A DNA stretch of 64,000 nt, from the NCBI RefSeq assembly GCF_002741035.1, contig NZ_CP016808.1:3513501-3577500 (forward strand). Reading direction: 5' to 3'. This DNA comes from Paenibacillus sp. BIHB 4019. Its GTDB lineage: Bacteria; Bacillota; Bacilli; Paenibacillales; Paenibacillaceae. Shown here one piece after another: positions 43,898 through 52,856 of this stretch. Numbering within the stretch: position 1 is the stretch's first letter; every line of letters begins with the position of its first letter. The position numbers and the translations under genes are program-made. The notes under the pieces were generated by a model, which had not been told where the DNA came from, searched no databases, and was given only the letters and a program-made list of their open reading frames with translations.

Positions 43898-44742
43898 TGG
43901 AGCAGCGAATACCGCTCATTGCCTTTGTGGGAACGACGCCTAATATTGGGACGACGACAGCGGCTTTTGCGGCTGCATACCGAATGGCCGAAGCCAGCGG
44001 CCTGCATGTCGGCTATTTATGCCTGCATCTTAAGAGCGCGAAGCTCCATCGCTACCTCGGCATCAAGGAGCCGCAAAGCACGCTCGACAAGCTGCGGCCT
44101 GAGCTGCAATCAGGCTCGCTGACACCGGGAAGATTGAAGAGTGCTATGCATGTGGTTGAAGGAAGAGAGAATTTGCGAGTGCTGTTCGGCAATGTTGTGC
44201 GTGATCAGGCCGAATTTTTTACGCCTGAAGAGGCCGAGCATTTGATCCATATTGCAGGGCAAACCTTTGAGGTGCTTTTTATGGATGTCAGCGCTTATTG
44301 GGATAATGCAGCTACCGTTTGTGCATTGCGGCTGGCGAGTACGCGAATTGTAGTCACGACCGGTGCGCTTTCCCATTTTCAGGAGGATGGAAGACGCTGG
44401 ATCACACAAATTTCTCCGTTATTCGGCCTGACAGCTGATCAATACAATACCGTTATTATAGAGCCCCCATGGGGCAGAGGAGGCTATCGAATGAAAGATA
44501 TTTGCAAGGAAATGGGTACGGTGAAGCTAGGTGAAATGCAAATGACGAAGGATACATTTATCCATATGGACAGCGGCAAGCTTGGTCAATGGCTGGGGGA
44601 AGATCAGTTGGGCAGGACTGCAATGAAAAAACCATCGCAGCAGTTAATGCAGCGATATGGCATTCGGACTATAGCTCCTGCTTTTAAGCTGCAGCCTTGG
44701 TATCGCAAGCTGCTCTCGCATCGCAATGAGGCCCGCTCTTGA
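43897..44742 (+). CDS. CpaE/TadZ-like ParA-family ATPase with altered Walker A
   Basis: 281 residues; the ATG at 43897 overlaps the previous stop (TGATG). The start VGTTPNIGTTTAAFAAAY sits where the deviant Walker A KGGxGKTT of ParA/MinD proteins belongs, but the signature Lys and the catalytic Lys are both missing. Later parts (LFMDVSAYWDNAA for Walker B-like) keep the fold. TadZ/CpaE proteins place the pilus machine at the pole and some do not hydrolyse ATP. This one probably binds nucleotide weakly or not at all (inference). Confidence 0.75.
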   Translation: MEQRIPLIAFVGTTPNIGTTTAAFAAAYRMAEASGLHVGYLCLHLKSAKLHRYLGIKEPQSTLDKLRPELQSGSLTPGRLKSAMHVVEGRENLRVLFGNVVRDQAEFFTPEEAEHLIHIAGQTFEVLFMDVSAYWDNAATVCALRLASTRIVVTTGALSHFQEDGRRWITQISPLFGLTADQYNTVIIEPPWGRGGYRMKDICKEMGTVKLGEMQMTKDTFIHMDSGKLGQWLGEDQLGRTAMKKPSQQLMQRYGIRTIAPAFKLQPWYRKLLSHRNEARS

Positions 44743-46118
44743 AGGCGGGGGACAGCCGGTTTTCTCCTTTTGATTATTCAGCCCAGTTGAGAGTGGGGGC
44801 GACTGGAAGCAAGGAAGGAGAGGGCGAAGACGCGCACCTGCCAGATTCGTCACATGAAGCGGATTTTGACAGGCTCGCTGATGAGATGAAAGCTTTTTTG
44901 GCAGCGCCGCGTGGGCTGAATGATGAGGAGCGAAGGCAGTATAATGAGACGCTGAATCGTGCTGTTCTTGGGTTTATGCCAGAGCGGGAACAGATTTATG
45001 CAGTTATTAATGATCGGCTGCGGCGACTGCGCATTCATAATCAAGATGGTGATCATCATCCCTATCAAACGCTTGCTGAGGCCTTGTTCGCTGAGGTTAT
45101 TGGGCTGAATGTGCTTGAACTCATTTTGCAGCATAAGGATGGGCTGGAGGAGGTGCAGGTCGTAGGCACGCAAATTTATGAGGTTCGCAGTGGCGAGGCT
45201 GTTATGTCGAAGCATCAATTTGCAAGCGTTCGCGATGTTGAGCGTATTCAGAGCAACTTGGTGCTGTATAACAATGATCGGTTTACCCCGCGAAAGCGCT
45301 GGGCGGAGGTCATGCTGAGCGACGGCTCGCGCGTCACGATGACGGGATTCGGTTTCACCTCGAAGCCGACGCTGACAATTCGCTTTTTTACAGTTAAAAG
45401 CTTTGGCCTGCCTGTACTTTGCGAGCCGGAATACGCAACGATAAGTCATGCGATGCTTGCCATGCTGCAAGCTGTGCTGCATGCGAGATTCAATCTTATT
45501 ATTATTGGGCCGACGAATTCCGGCAAAACCCATTTCATGAAGGCGCTAATTGCAAGCCTGCCTGATGAGGAGCGGATCATTACCATTGAAGGGCGCTTCG
45601 AAATGATGCTCGGAAGAGACTTTCCAGCGAAAAATATCGTCGAATATGAAGCCGACGAGGACGACCCCCAGCACCAGGCCAGCCGGGCGTTTAAATTGGC
45701 CCTTAGGCAATCTCCTCAGCGCATCGTGCATGCGGAGATTCGGGACAGCGATGCGAACATTTATGTGAGAGCCTGCACGAGAGGACATTCCGGCAGCATG
45801 ACAACCGTGCATGCGAATGCGCTGGAGGATGTGCCGGAGACGATCACCGATATGTGCATGCTGGATGGGCGCGGCATGAATCCGGAACGACTGACCAAAC
45901 GGATAGCCGAATATGTGGTGGAGATTGGAATTGAAATGCGCAACATTAGAGGGCGGCGCGTCGTATCGCGCCTTGCTGAAATAGGCTGGGCGGACAACGA
46001 GGTGAAAGTGCGGGATTGGGCCGTTTATGATGAAGCGCTGGAGCAGTGGCAATATCCGCAGAGGCCTTCGCAGCGAGCTATGAAGAAGCTGGCGAGGGGA
46101 GGTTTGTTTTTTGACTAG
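44739..46118 (+). CDS. CpaF/TadA-type secretion ATPase
   Basis: 459 residues, TTG start overlapping the previous stop by 4 bases. Walker A GPTNSGKT (257-264), the Asp box IEGRFEMML, Walker B RIVHAEIRDSDANIYV and the His box GHSGSMTTVHAN are all present. This hexameric ATPase drives pilus assembly or protein export. The N-terminal 70 residues are charged and probably disordered; the true start could be further in. Confidence 0.86.
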   Translation: MKAGDSRFSPFDYSAQLRVGATGSKEGEGEDAHLPDSSHEADFDRLADEMKAFLAAPRGLNDEERRQYNETLNRAVLGFMPEREQIYAVINDRLRRLRIHNQDGDHHPYQTLAEALFAEVIGLNVLELILQHKDGLEEVQVVGTQIYEVRSGEAVMSKHQFASVRDVERIQSNLVLYNNDRFTPRKRWAEVMLSDGSRVTMTGFGFTSKPTLTIRFFTVKSFGLPVLCEPEYATISHAMLAMLQAVLHARFNLIIIGPTNSGKTHFMKALIASLPDEERIITIEGRFEMMLGRDFPAKNIVEYEADEDDPQHQASRAFKLALRQSPQRIVHAEIRDSDANIYVRACTRGHSGSMTTVHANALEDVPETITDMCMLDGRGMNPERLTKRIAEYVVEIGIEMRNIRGRRVVSRLAEIGWADNEVKVRDWAVYDEALEQWQYPQRPSQRAMKKLARGGLFFD

Positions 46119-47046
46119 GCTGTATGTAATTGGAGGCGGTGTACTGCTATTTTTGTTCCTGTTTATTATGGTTGCTGTTTTGCTTATCTTGTGGATGGAG
46201 AGGCATGAGCGGTTAGCTAGACTAGCCTATCGGCAGCGAGGGCGCTTCCGCCACCTTCTGGAGCAGCGACTGCAGCGGATGGACAAGCTCTATCGTCCGC
46301 TTGCCGATTTATTAGAGGCGCTCCAGATCAAGCTGCAGCCATTGGCATTTTTATGCTTGTCGGGCCTGCTGCTGCTGATTGGGCTGGCCGCTGGCGGATT
46401 GTTTTTTCAGACGATAAAAGGCACCTTGTTGTTCGGGTTTGTACTGGGCTGCTTGCCATATACAGTGCTGCGAGCGCTGCTCGTCCAGCGTCAAATGCAG
46501 ACACAGGTCGAATTTTTGCCCGCCATTGAGCTGTTTTATCAGTGTTATTTGGTGAACGGCGGGGTGCAGGTGAGGGCAGCGCTGCAGCGAACGGTTGATG
46601 AAAGGAGGCTGCTCGGCCCGATGAAAGCCGTTTTTGAGCAACTATATCGCAATTTGTCTGTCCGTGGTGATGATGAAGCGAGTTTGCGGATTTTTGTTGC
46701 ATCGCTTGGGCATACGTGGGCGGATTACTTCGCTAATATTTTGCGCGTTGCTCTTGCCGAAGGCGTGCCGATGGCAGATGGCCTCAAAGATTTGCTGACG
46801 GATATGCGCAATGCGCGGCGGGCGAATGAACAGGAACGGAATCGGCTGCTGGAAATCCGCATTGCCAATTTTACGCCGGTGCTGTTTTTGGCTTTATTTA
46901 TTGGCATCAATATGCATTATAACGAGCAGAATGCCTACTATTATTACGTTCTGGACGCGAAGGGCAGAGATATGCTTTTAAATGCGCTGCTGCTCATATT
47001 TGGCTCCTTTTTAATGGGACTATGGCTATCTCGAAAAAAAATGTAA
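46111..47046 (+). CDS. TadB-like inner-membrane platform protein
   Basis: 311 residues, TTG start after GGGGAGG. One membrane helix near the N-terminus, two helices about 90-125, a T2SSF-type cytoplasmic domain (about 135-245) and two C-terminal helices. The overall layout is that of TadB. With the TadC-like protein it forms the membrane base of the pilus machine, over the CpaF-type ATPase. Confidence 0.75.
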   Translation: MTRLYVIGGGVLLFLFLFIMVAVLLILWMERHERLARLAYRQRGRFRHLLEQRLQRMDKLYRPLADLLEALQIKLQPLAFLCLSGLLLLIGLAAGGLFFQTIKGTLLFGFVLGCLPYTVLRALLVQRQMQTQVEFLPAIELFYQCYLVNGGVQVRAALQRTVDERRLLGPMKAVFEQLYRNLSVRGDDEASLRIFVASLGHTWADYFANILRVALAEGVPMADGLKDLLTDMRNARRANEQERNRLLEIRIANFTPVLFLALFIGINMHYNEQNAYYYYVLDAKGRDMLLNALLLIFGSFLMGLWLSRKKM

Positions 47047-47094
47047 GCTGCTGTGCATTACGTATATGCAGGCAGGAAAGGAGGCGAGGCTGCG

Positions 47095-47985
47095 ATGCAT
47101 CATTGGGTCGAAATCGGCGTGCGTACTGGAGCAATTGCGGCCCAGTTTGTATTCGGATTTATTGCAGTGGCCGCTATGCTCAGGCTGCTGCCGCAGAAGA
47201 AGCCGCGCTGGCTGCATCTCACCGGAATCAAATGGCGGTCAAGAAAAATACCGGATGGATGGCTTAGCAAGCTTAAGCTCTCAAGGGAACAACAATCCTA
47301 TGTCGACCGGGAAATGCTGCTCGCCGGATGCGGAGTGGAAGTAGACCCCGGTTGGTACGTAGCTGCTCGCAAATTGCTGCTTATTGTATGGCTAATAAGC
47401 ATTTCTATCTGTTTAACTGTAAGTGCGGGTCAGGGCCAGGACAGCATAATGGCCTATTTAACCGCATTGCTCGTTTTTTGCTGGATTTTGCTGCTTTGGG
47501 ATTTGCCATGGCTGCGGCTGCTGCGCAAGCTTCGATCGGAACGCATGACTAAGGAAATTTATGTAATGAGCAATCAATTGCTTTATTTGGCTGATTCGTC
47601 GCTGCATATTCATACGAAGATGACCCGCTGCATCCCGTATACAAGAACGCTTCGCAGCGATTTGGAGCGATTGCTGGCGGAATGGTATCACGATGCCGAA
47701 CAGGCATTGCGCCAATTCAAGCTCAGAATGGGAACGGATGACGGGATGAGCTTTGTAGAGACCATTGATTCGCTTCGCATCGATGACAGCGAGGAGTATT
47801 ATATGCTTTTGCGTGACCGCATTCAGGAGTATAAGGAGAAGCTGGAGCTTGCCAAAGACAGCCGCAAGGAGACAGCGTCGTATTTGCTCTTTATGCTTGC
47901 GGGAGTTCCTATTTTATATACGTTTCAAGTTTTTATTTATCCATGGGTGATGGAGGGGCAGAAGCTGTTCGCATCATTGGGCTGA
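47095..47985 (+). CDS. TadC-like inner-membrane platform protein
   Basis: 296 residues from the ATG at 47095 (AAAGGAGGCGAG upstream); a GTG at 47053 is in frame but lacks a site. Helices at about 10-30, 95-115, 120-140 and near the C-terminus flank a T2SSF-like domain with MSFVETIDSLRIDDSEEYYMLLRD. The second platform protein of the Tad-like system. Confidence 0.74.
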   Translation: MHHWVEIGVRTGAIAAQFVFGFIAVAAMLRLLPQKKPRWLHLTGIKWRSRKIPDGWLSKLKLSREQQSYVDREMLLAGCGVEVDPGWYVAARKLLLIVWLISISICLTVSAGQGQDSIMAYLTALLVFCWILLLWDLPWLRLLRKLRSERMTKEIYVMSNQLLYLADSSLHIHTKMTRCIPYTRTLRSDLERLLAEWYHDAEQALRQFKLRMGTDDGMSFVETIDSLRIDDSEEYYMLLRDRIQEYKEKLELAKDSRKETASYLLFMLAGVPILYTFQVFIYPWVMEGQKLFASLG

Positions 47986-48026
47986 GGATTATAAATATCC
48001 AACTTGCAAAAGGAGGTGAATTCGCA

Positions 48027-48176
48027 ATGCGCAATATTTTAATGACCGTTATGCTGTTAGTTGTCGTTATTTTGCTTTTCAACGGCATTATTGCTAAGGA
48101 TACGACTGGCACCAGCAGCCAAATCCAATCGCAAGGAGACGCTACCAATGAAAAAATCAGCAAGCTGCTGCAGTAG
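48027..48176 (+). CDS. Small membrane peptide, pilin-like paralogue 1
   Basis: 49 residues. A near-perfect AAAGGAGGTGA site precedes the ATG. One hydrophobic helix (residues 4-24) is followed by a polar Ser/Gln-rich tail ending in GDATNEKISKLL. Residues match the next gene product along its length, so the two are duplicates. The size and place after TadB/TadC suggest a Flp-like pilin or minor subunit, but no standard Flp processing motif is seen. Confidence 0.6.
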   Translation: MRNILMTVMLLVVVILLFNGIIAKDTTGTSSQIQSQGDATNEKISKLLQ

Positions 48177-48217
48177 GGTTTATGGCCAGCGTTAGCGGCA
48201 AGGAGAGGGGGAAGGCG

Positions 48218-48364
48218 ATGAGGAGCCTGCTGGCAGCCATTTTGCTGCTTGTGACGATCGTTATGATTTACTCTGGAGCTGCAGAAGGGGATCAAGGAAT
48301 GAAAAAACAGCTCGAACGCTCCGGTGATGCCACAAGCAGCTATATAAGGACGATGAGCCCATGA
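48218..48364 (+). CDS. Small membrane peptide, pilin-like paralogue 2
   Basis: 48 residues from the ATG at 48218 (GGAGAGGGG upstream). The same layout as paralogue 1: MRxxL start, helix of about 18, then GDAT near the end (SGDATSSYIRTM). The next gene overlaps the stop by ATGA. Role as above; perhaps a structural subunit. Confidence 0.6.
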   Translation: MRSLLAAILLLVTIVMIYSGAAEGDQGMKKQLERSGDATSSYIRTMSP

Positions 48365-48786
48365 AGAGCATTTTAGTATTTGTGCTGTTCTCAACGATTT
48401 TATGCTGGCTGATGTTCTCGCCTATTTATAAACATGTGCTGATTGTGCGCCAGGCTGTACTGCAGCAGGAGGTTGATTATTTGCTGGAAATCGGGGCGAG
48501 CGGCAAGTATGGCTACATCAGTCCAGAGATGCTTGAACAGTCGCGGCAGCGGCTGGCGAAGTTCGGAATGAAGCCGGAAGCGCTGATTTTTGAAGTAGGG
48601 TCCGATAATGGCGAGCAGGCAACGAATTCGGCTATGCCCTTGCTGCGAGGAACAGGATTGATCGTTCTGCTTAGCTATCCTTATGAGGGGCTGTTTCAAT
48701 TGGATCGCTTAATCGGCGTGGAGCCGCCTCATGAGAATGGCAGGCTTCGCGCTACAGGCATCAAAATGAGCGAATATGTACCTTGA
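48361..48786 (+). CDS. TadE-like or minor pseudopilin protein (unknown)
   Basis: 141 residues. One N-terminal helix (about 4-20), then a mostly extracellular domain. No family is recognised. Its position after the two small peptides and the single-anchor layout suggest a minor pilin of the Tad-like system. It overlaps the preceding gene. Confidence 0.6.
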   Translation: MKSILVFVLFSTILCWLMFSPIYKHVLIVRQAVLQQEVDYLLEIGASGKYGYISPEMLEQSRQRLAKFGMKPEALIFEVGSDNGEQATNSAMPLLRGTGLIVLLSYPYEGLFQLDRLIGVEPPHENGRLRATGIKMSEYVP

Positions 48787-48866
48787 AAGAAGACAATTGC
48801 AGCCCTATTTGGGCGCATGTAAAGCTGAATAACCAAATAAGTGAACAGGCGATAGGGAGTTATGCT

Positions 48867-49355
48867 ATGTATAAGCTGACGATCATTGTGCTGATGATGA
48901 CAATCTGGCTCATGCTGCACGTTATGCAAACAGATGAGGAAATTGCGATGAAGACGCTTTTCCAGGGCAAGCATGCGTTAAACCGCGCCGTTCATGCGGC
49001 TGCGCAGCAGATCGATAAAACTGCGCTAGGAGACGGTGTCGTCCGCATAGATCCAGTGGCAGCCGAAGCGGCAGCAAGCCGTTATTTACAAGGCAATCTG
49101 CAGCTTGATGCAGCAGGGCAGCCGCTCGGCAGCTCCTTCCTGCACGATCCGGTTAAAGTTTTAGCTTTCGAGGTTATTAACGGGGAGCATACTTTTCCTT
49201 ATCAATACGTAAATTCGCAATACAGCTATGAAGCTACGCTGCGCCGACCAGGTGTTGTCATGATCATTAAGGTTATGAACCCAAGGGTGTTCACAGCGCT
49301 TGAGCCAATTGAATGGACGATTAAAAGCGTATCCGAGCTGACTTTTGATTTTTGA
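48867..49355 (+). CDS. Single-anchor protein of the pilus-like operon (unknown)
   Basis: 162 residues from the ATG at 48867 (AGGGAG eight bases upstream); an in-frame TTG at 48783 would add 28 residues. One helix (about 3-20) is followed by an Ala-rich segment (ALNRAVHAAAQQID) and a beta-rich end. The layout recalls TadE/TadG or minor pilins. Function is unknown. Confidence 0.58.
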   Translation: MYKLTIIVLMMTIWLMLHVMQTDEEIAMKTLFQGKHALNRAVHAAAQQIDKTALGDGVVRIDPVAAEAAASRYLQGNLQLDAAGQPLGSSFLHDPVKVLAFEVINGEHTFPYQYVNSQYSYEATLRRPGVVMIIKVMNPRVFTALEPIEWTIKSVSELTFDF

Positions 49356-49372
49356 ACATATAAAGGGAGAGG

Positions 49373-49456
49373 TTGATCATAAAACTGCTTGCGGCAGTTG
49401 CCTTGCAGTTGACTGCCATTTGTAAAATTGTTCTAATGAAGGGGAGGGATAAATGA
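49373..49456 (+). CDS. Possible 27-residue hydrophobic peptide
   Basis: A TTG start after AAAGGGAGAGG encodes a peptide with one hydrophobic helix (MIIKLLAAVALQLTAICKIV plus a basic end). It is in frame with the M24 peptidase downstream but ends at a TGA. The TGA overlaps an ATG that begins a 10-codon ORF (49453-49485), which in turn overlaps the peptidase start. Expression is unproven. Confidence 0.3.
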   Translation: MIIKLLAAVALQLTAICKIVLMKGRDK

Positions 49457-49477
49457 TTTTGGGAGTTGAGCACAACG

Positions 49478-50707
49478 ATGGATAAGACGACGATAACGAG
49501 AGACATACCGGATGACTTGGTTCAGGAGCGCATAAGCAAGCTTCAGTTGGAGATGGGCAAGAAGGCGATTGACGGCATGCTGCTCACGCAAAATATAGAT
49601 TTGTATTATTACACAGGCTCGATGCAAAATGGTTACGCTTTTGTTCCTGCCGAAGGCGCGCCCGTGTTTTTCGTCAAACGCAGTCTGGAGCGTGCAAGAC
49701 TGGAAACGCTGGTTGCTGTGGAGCCATTAGGCTCATTCCGACAATTCGGCCAAACGCTTGCGGAGCGTTTTCCGCAATTGTTTAAGGCAGGAGCTTCTGC
49801 TACTGTGGCTGTAGATCTTGATGTGCTTCCAGCACAAACGTATTTAAAGCTTAACCAGCTGCTGCAATCGGCAGGTGCAGGCGAACTAGTTGATGGTTCT
49901 GCCCTTATCAGAGGACAGCGGATGATTAAATCGCCTTGGGAAATCAAGCGAATTGAAGCAGCGGCGCAGGCTGTGGATGAGGCGTTAGGCGAAGCTTTGA
50001 ATGTGTTGAAAGAGGGCATTACAGAGCTAGCCTGGATAGCCAGAGTGGAATATGAGCTTCGGCTCCGCGGGCATATCGGCTTGATGCGCATGCGCGGCTA
50101 CAATCAGGAGGTAGCGACAGGGATGGTGACGTCAGGAGCTGCCGCAGCGGTACCTACTTATTTTGACGGTCCGGCAGGCGGACTTGGTTTAGGGGCTGCT
50201 TCTCCGCAAAGCGTCAGCCGCAAAGTTATCGGACGCAATGAACCGATACTCATTGATGTGGGCTGCTGTATTGACGGCTACATTATTGATCAGACGCGTA
50301 CTGCGGTTATTGGAGAGCTTACAGAGCAGCTTGCTCATGCTTACCGAACTTCGGAGGAAATGATGCGCGCAGCGGAAAAAGGGATGGTTACCGGGACGCT
50401 ATGCTCAGGACTTTATCTCGCTTCGCTTGATCAAGCGGCCGCTGCGGGGCTTTCTGCGCATTATATGGGGTATGGCCTTGATCAAGCAAAGTTTCTTGGA
50501 CATGGAATTGGCCTTGAAATAGATGAATGGCCTGTACTGGCCCGCGGCTTCGATCTGCCGCTCGCTCCCGGGATGGTGCTTGCAGTTGAGCCGAAATTTA
50601 CTTTTCCCGGCCAGGGAGTTGTTGGGGTAGAGAACAGCTATGTCATTACAGATGGAGCTCCTCGCCAGCTTACACGAACGAAAGAGCAGCTAATTGTATT
50701 GCCATAG
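49478..50707 (+). CDS. M24-family Xaa-Pro peptidase
   Basis: 409 residues from the ATG at 49478. The N-terminal creatinase-type domain (about 15-150) precedes a pita-bread catalytic domain. The five metal ligands are visible: Asp and Asp in IDVGCCIDGYIIDQTRT, His in FLGHGIGLEIDEW, Glu in LAVEPKFTF and Glu in GVENSYVIT. It probably removes N-terminal residues before proline, or acts on a related peptide. GGGAG lies 12 bases before the ATG. Confidence 0.85.
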   Translation: MDKTTITRDIPDDLVQERISKLQLEMGKKAIDGMLLTQNIDLYYYTGSMQNGYAFVPAEGAPVFFVKRSLERARLETLVAVEPLGSFRQFGQTLAERFPQLFKAGASATVAVDLDVLPAQTYLKLNQLLQSAGAGELVDGSALIRGQRMIKSPWEIKRIEAAAQAVDEALGEALNVLKEGITELAWIARVEYELRLRGHIGLMRMRGYNQEVATGMVTSGAAAAVPTYFDGPAGGLGLGAASPQSVSRKVIGRNEPILIDVGCCIDGYIIDQTRTAVIGELTEQLAHAYRTSEEMMRAAEKGMVTGTLCSGLYLASLDQAAAAGLSAHYMGYGLDQAKFLGHGIGLEIDEWPVLARGFDLPLAPGMVLAVEPKFTFPGQGVVGVENSYVITDGAPRQLTRTKEQLIVLP

Positions 50708-50718
50708 GGGGACTAGAA

Positions 50719-51198
50719 ATGAATCGGGCTTTAACGCAGAGGGTCGATAAGGATTACGTAAAATTAATCCGAATTGAGGCGGCAATTGCAGCGGCAATTG
50801 GTTTCTTAATTGTATTTGGTTATGGGATATTGGCTCTATCGAAAGAGTGGACGCTTATTCCGTTATGGATCGGACTTGGGGCCGTTGCGGTTTATAGCGT
50901 GTTGGATATTTGGGTAGTGCCAAGCATTCGCTACCGCCGATTCCAATACGAATTGTTTGCGGAAGAGCTTGAGCTGCAATACGGGCTAATCATTATTAAA
51001 AATGTGCTCGTTCCCATGGTTCGTGTCCAGCATGTAGAGCTTGAAAGCGGACCGCTTATGCGAAAGTTTAAGCTGGCGAGCGTAGCAGTTGTAACGGCAG
51101 CCACGATTCATCGCATTAAGGGGCTCAAATTGGAGAAAGCCGAGGAGCTGAAACGCAAAATCGGACAGCTTGCGAAAGTGGATGATCAGCATGAATAA
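50719..51198 (+). CDS. bPH2-domain membrane protein (YdbS-like)
   Basis: 159 residues. Two membrane helices (about 22-40 and 45-65) precede a bacterial PH domain (about 75-150: ELQYGLIIIKNVLVPMVRVQHVEL). It corresponds to YdbS in B. subtilis, which is encoded next to YdbT. The next gene overlaps its end. Function is unknown; linked by others to antibiotic resistance. Confidence 0.82.
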   Translation: MNRALTQRVDKDYVKLIRIEAAIAAAIGFLIVFGYGILALSKEWTLIPLWIGLGAVAVYSVLDIWVVPSIRYRRFQYELFAEELELQYGLIIIKNVLVPMVRVQHVELESGPLMRKFKLASVAVVTAATIHRIKGLKLEKAEELKRKIGQLAKVDDQHE

Positions 51199-52804
51199 TC
51201 CACGAAGACTGCACAAAGTATTTATTATTTTTACGCTGTTCCAGTTTGTTAAAGGACTATTGCCGCTTATTATTATAACTCTGCTTAGAAAATCGGGATT
51301 TCTTGGGCTGGAGTGGTATTGGTATGCAGGAGCTGTGGGGTTGATTTTTCTTGCTTTGTTTTTTGGCTTTCTAGAATGGCGAACCTTCACCTATACACCG
51401 GAAGCAGATCGCATCGTCATTCGAAAAGGCGTATTATTCAAGGATGAGAAGACTATTTATTATGGACGCATACACTCGGTCAATGTGGAGCAGCCGTTCT
51501 TGCAGAGGATACTTGGTGTAGCGGAGCTCAAAATTGAAACGCCGGGTGGTGGGAAGAAAGCAGATGGCATATTGCCAGCGCTCACTGTACGCGATGCAGA
51601 GCAGCTTCGCCAGCAACTGCTGACCCATCAGCACGAAACGGTATTAAGGGCCGCTCATCAGGCAGGCGATAGCAATCGCGTGATCAGGCTGGATAAAGAT
51701 GCCGATACCTCAATGCATGGAGCCAGTGCAGTACCGATAGATGGTGCCCATGGCATTTCAGCCAGCAGCGAGTTTAGCGGCTTGAACCATAGCGCGAACG
51801 GCCTCTCTGAACTAGAAACAGGAGCAAGGCAAACTTTTAACGATCAAGACAGCGCATATTTTCGCCTGACAAACGGACAGCTGCTGCTGGCAGCAGCCAC
51901 TTCTATGAATTTAGGTCTTGCGCTTGCCTTTATTGCGGGTATTTATTCTTTTGCTGATGATTTTCTGGAGAAATTTGCTCCAATGCGAATATTTGAAAGG
52001 CTGTATGCGGAATCGAAAAGCCTGGTGCCCGGCTATGTCGTCATCGGCATTGCTGTCGCCGCAATTTGCGCATTGGCAGCGGCTTGGGCACTATCCATCA
52101 TTTTGTACATTATTAAATACAGCGGATTCGCTGTTCATCGCGAAGGTAAGCGAATATCGGTATCATACGGCATGCTGGACAAAAAAGCCTATCTATTTGA
52201 TCCGAACAAGGTACAATCCGTCCTCATTGAGGAGGGGATTTTCCGGCAAATGATAGGTTATGCCCAAATTAAGCTTCAAGTTGTCTCGTCTGACAAAAAC
52301 GAACAGCTCATGCTTCATCCTTTTGTGCCAGTAAGGGAGCTGGCCCATGTGATTAGCCATTTTGTGCCTCAGATGAAGCTAATGGAGGTAGATGCCCACG
52401 CCCCTAAGCGGGCATTGCTTTATTACATGCGCATCGAGCTTGCTGTCGCTCTTCTCCTCTGCGGTGCCGCATTCGGATTCTGGGGTACAGCCGCCCTGTG
52501 GTCGCTGATGCTTATTCCGATTGTTTACTTATGGAGACGGGCTTGCCATAAAGCTGCTGGAGTAAGACTGGAAAACGGTCAATTAACACTGCGCCGGCGT
52601 AATTTTGCAAGAATCACCTACCTGGTACGCCGGCCGCAAATTGTCGCCATGAGGGTGAAACGCAGCTGGGGGCAGCAGCGAAAAGGTTTAGTATCTTTAG
52701 GCGTGCGTACGATGGGAAATGCGAGTGATTACACTGTAGCTGTTCTTGACCATAACGATGTAGAGCCCATATGGAACTGGTTCAGCAGGGAGCAACGGAA
52801 ATAA
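51191..52804 (+). CDS. bPH2-domain membrane protein (YdbT-like)
   Basis: 537 residues from the ATG at 51191, overlapping the preceding stop; TTG 51170 and ATG 51182 are also in frame. Two or three bacterial PH domains (about 60-145, 325-400, 455-530) alternate with pairs of membrane helices (about 10-60, 235-320, 410-445). A polar, Ser/Asp-rich stretch lies at about 150-230. It probably works with the YdbS-like partner. Confidence 0.8.
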   Translation: MNNPRRLHKVFIIFTLFQFVKGLLPLIIITLLRKSGFLGLEWYWYAGAVGLIFLALFFGFLEWRTFTYTPEADRIVIRKGVLFKDEKTIYYGRIHSVNVEQPFLQRILGVAELKIETPGGGKKADGILPALTVRDAEQLRQQLLTHQHETVLRAAHQAGDSNRVIRLDKDADTSMHGASAVPIDGAHGISASSEFSGLNHSANGLSELETGARQTFNDQDSAYFRLTNGQLLLAAATSMNLGLALAFIAGIYSFADDFLEKFAPMRIFERLYAESKSLVPGYVVIGIAVAAICALAAAWALSIILYIIKYSGFAVHREGKRISVSYGMLDKKAYLFDPNKVQSVLIEEGIFRQMIGYAQIKLQVVSSDKNEQLMLHPFVPVRELAHVISHFVPQMKLMEVDAHAPKRALLYYMRIELAVALLLCGAAFGFWGTAALWSLMLIPIVYLWRRACHKAAGVRLENGQLTLRRRNFARITYLVRRPQIVAMRVKRSWGQQRKGLVSLGVRTMGNASDYTVAVLDHNDVEPIWNWFSREQRK

Positions 52805-52814
52805 TGTGGTGGAA

Positions 52815-52848
52815 ATTAAGCCTATCCTGGCAATGCTTCTGGCTTAAT
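52815..52848. terminator. Weak hairpin between converging genes
   Basis: ATTAAGCC/GGCTTAAT (52815-52822 with 52841-52848) with an 18-base loop. No good T run on either strand, so its strength is doubtful. Confidence 0.35.
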
Positions 52849-52856
52849 ATGTTCGC

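Noticed and set aside
44850..46052. Two long minus-strand ORFs opposite the CpaF-type gene
   Set aside because: Both are shadows of a gene with complete Walker A, Walker B and His-box motifs.
48027..48364. Standard Flp pilins
   Set aside because: The two small peptides lack the G/XXXXEY processing motif of Flp pilins, so they are called pilin-like only.
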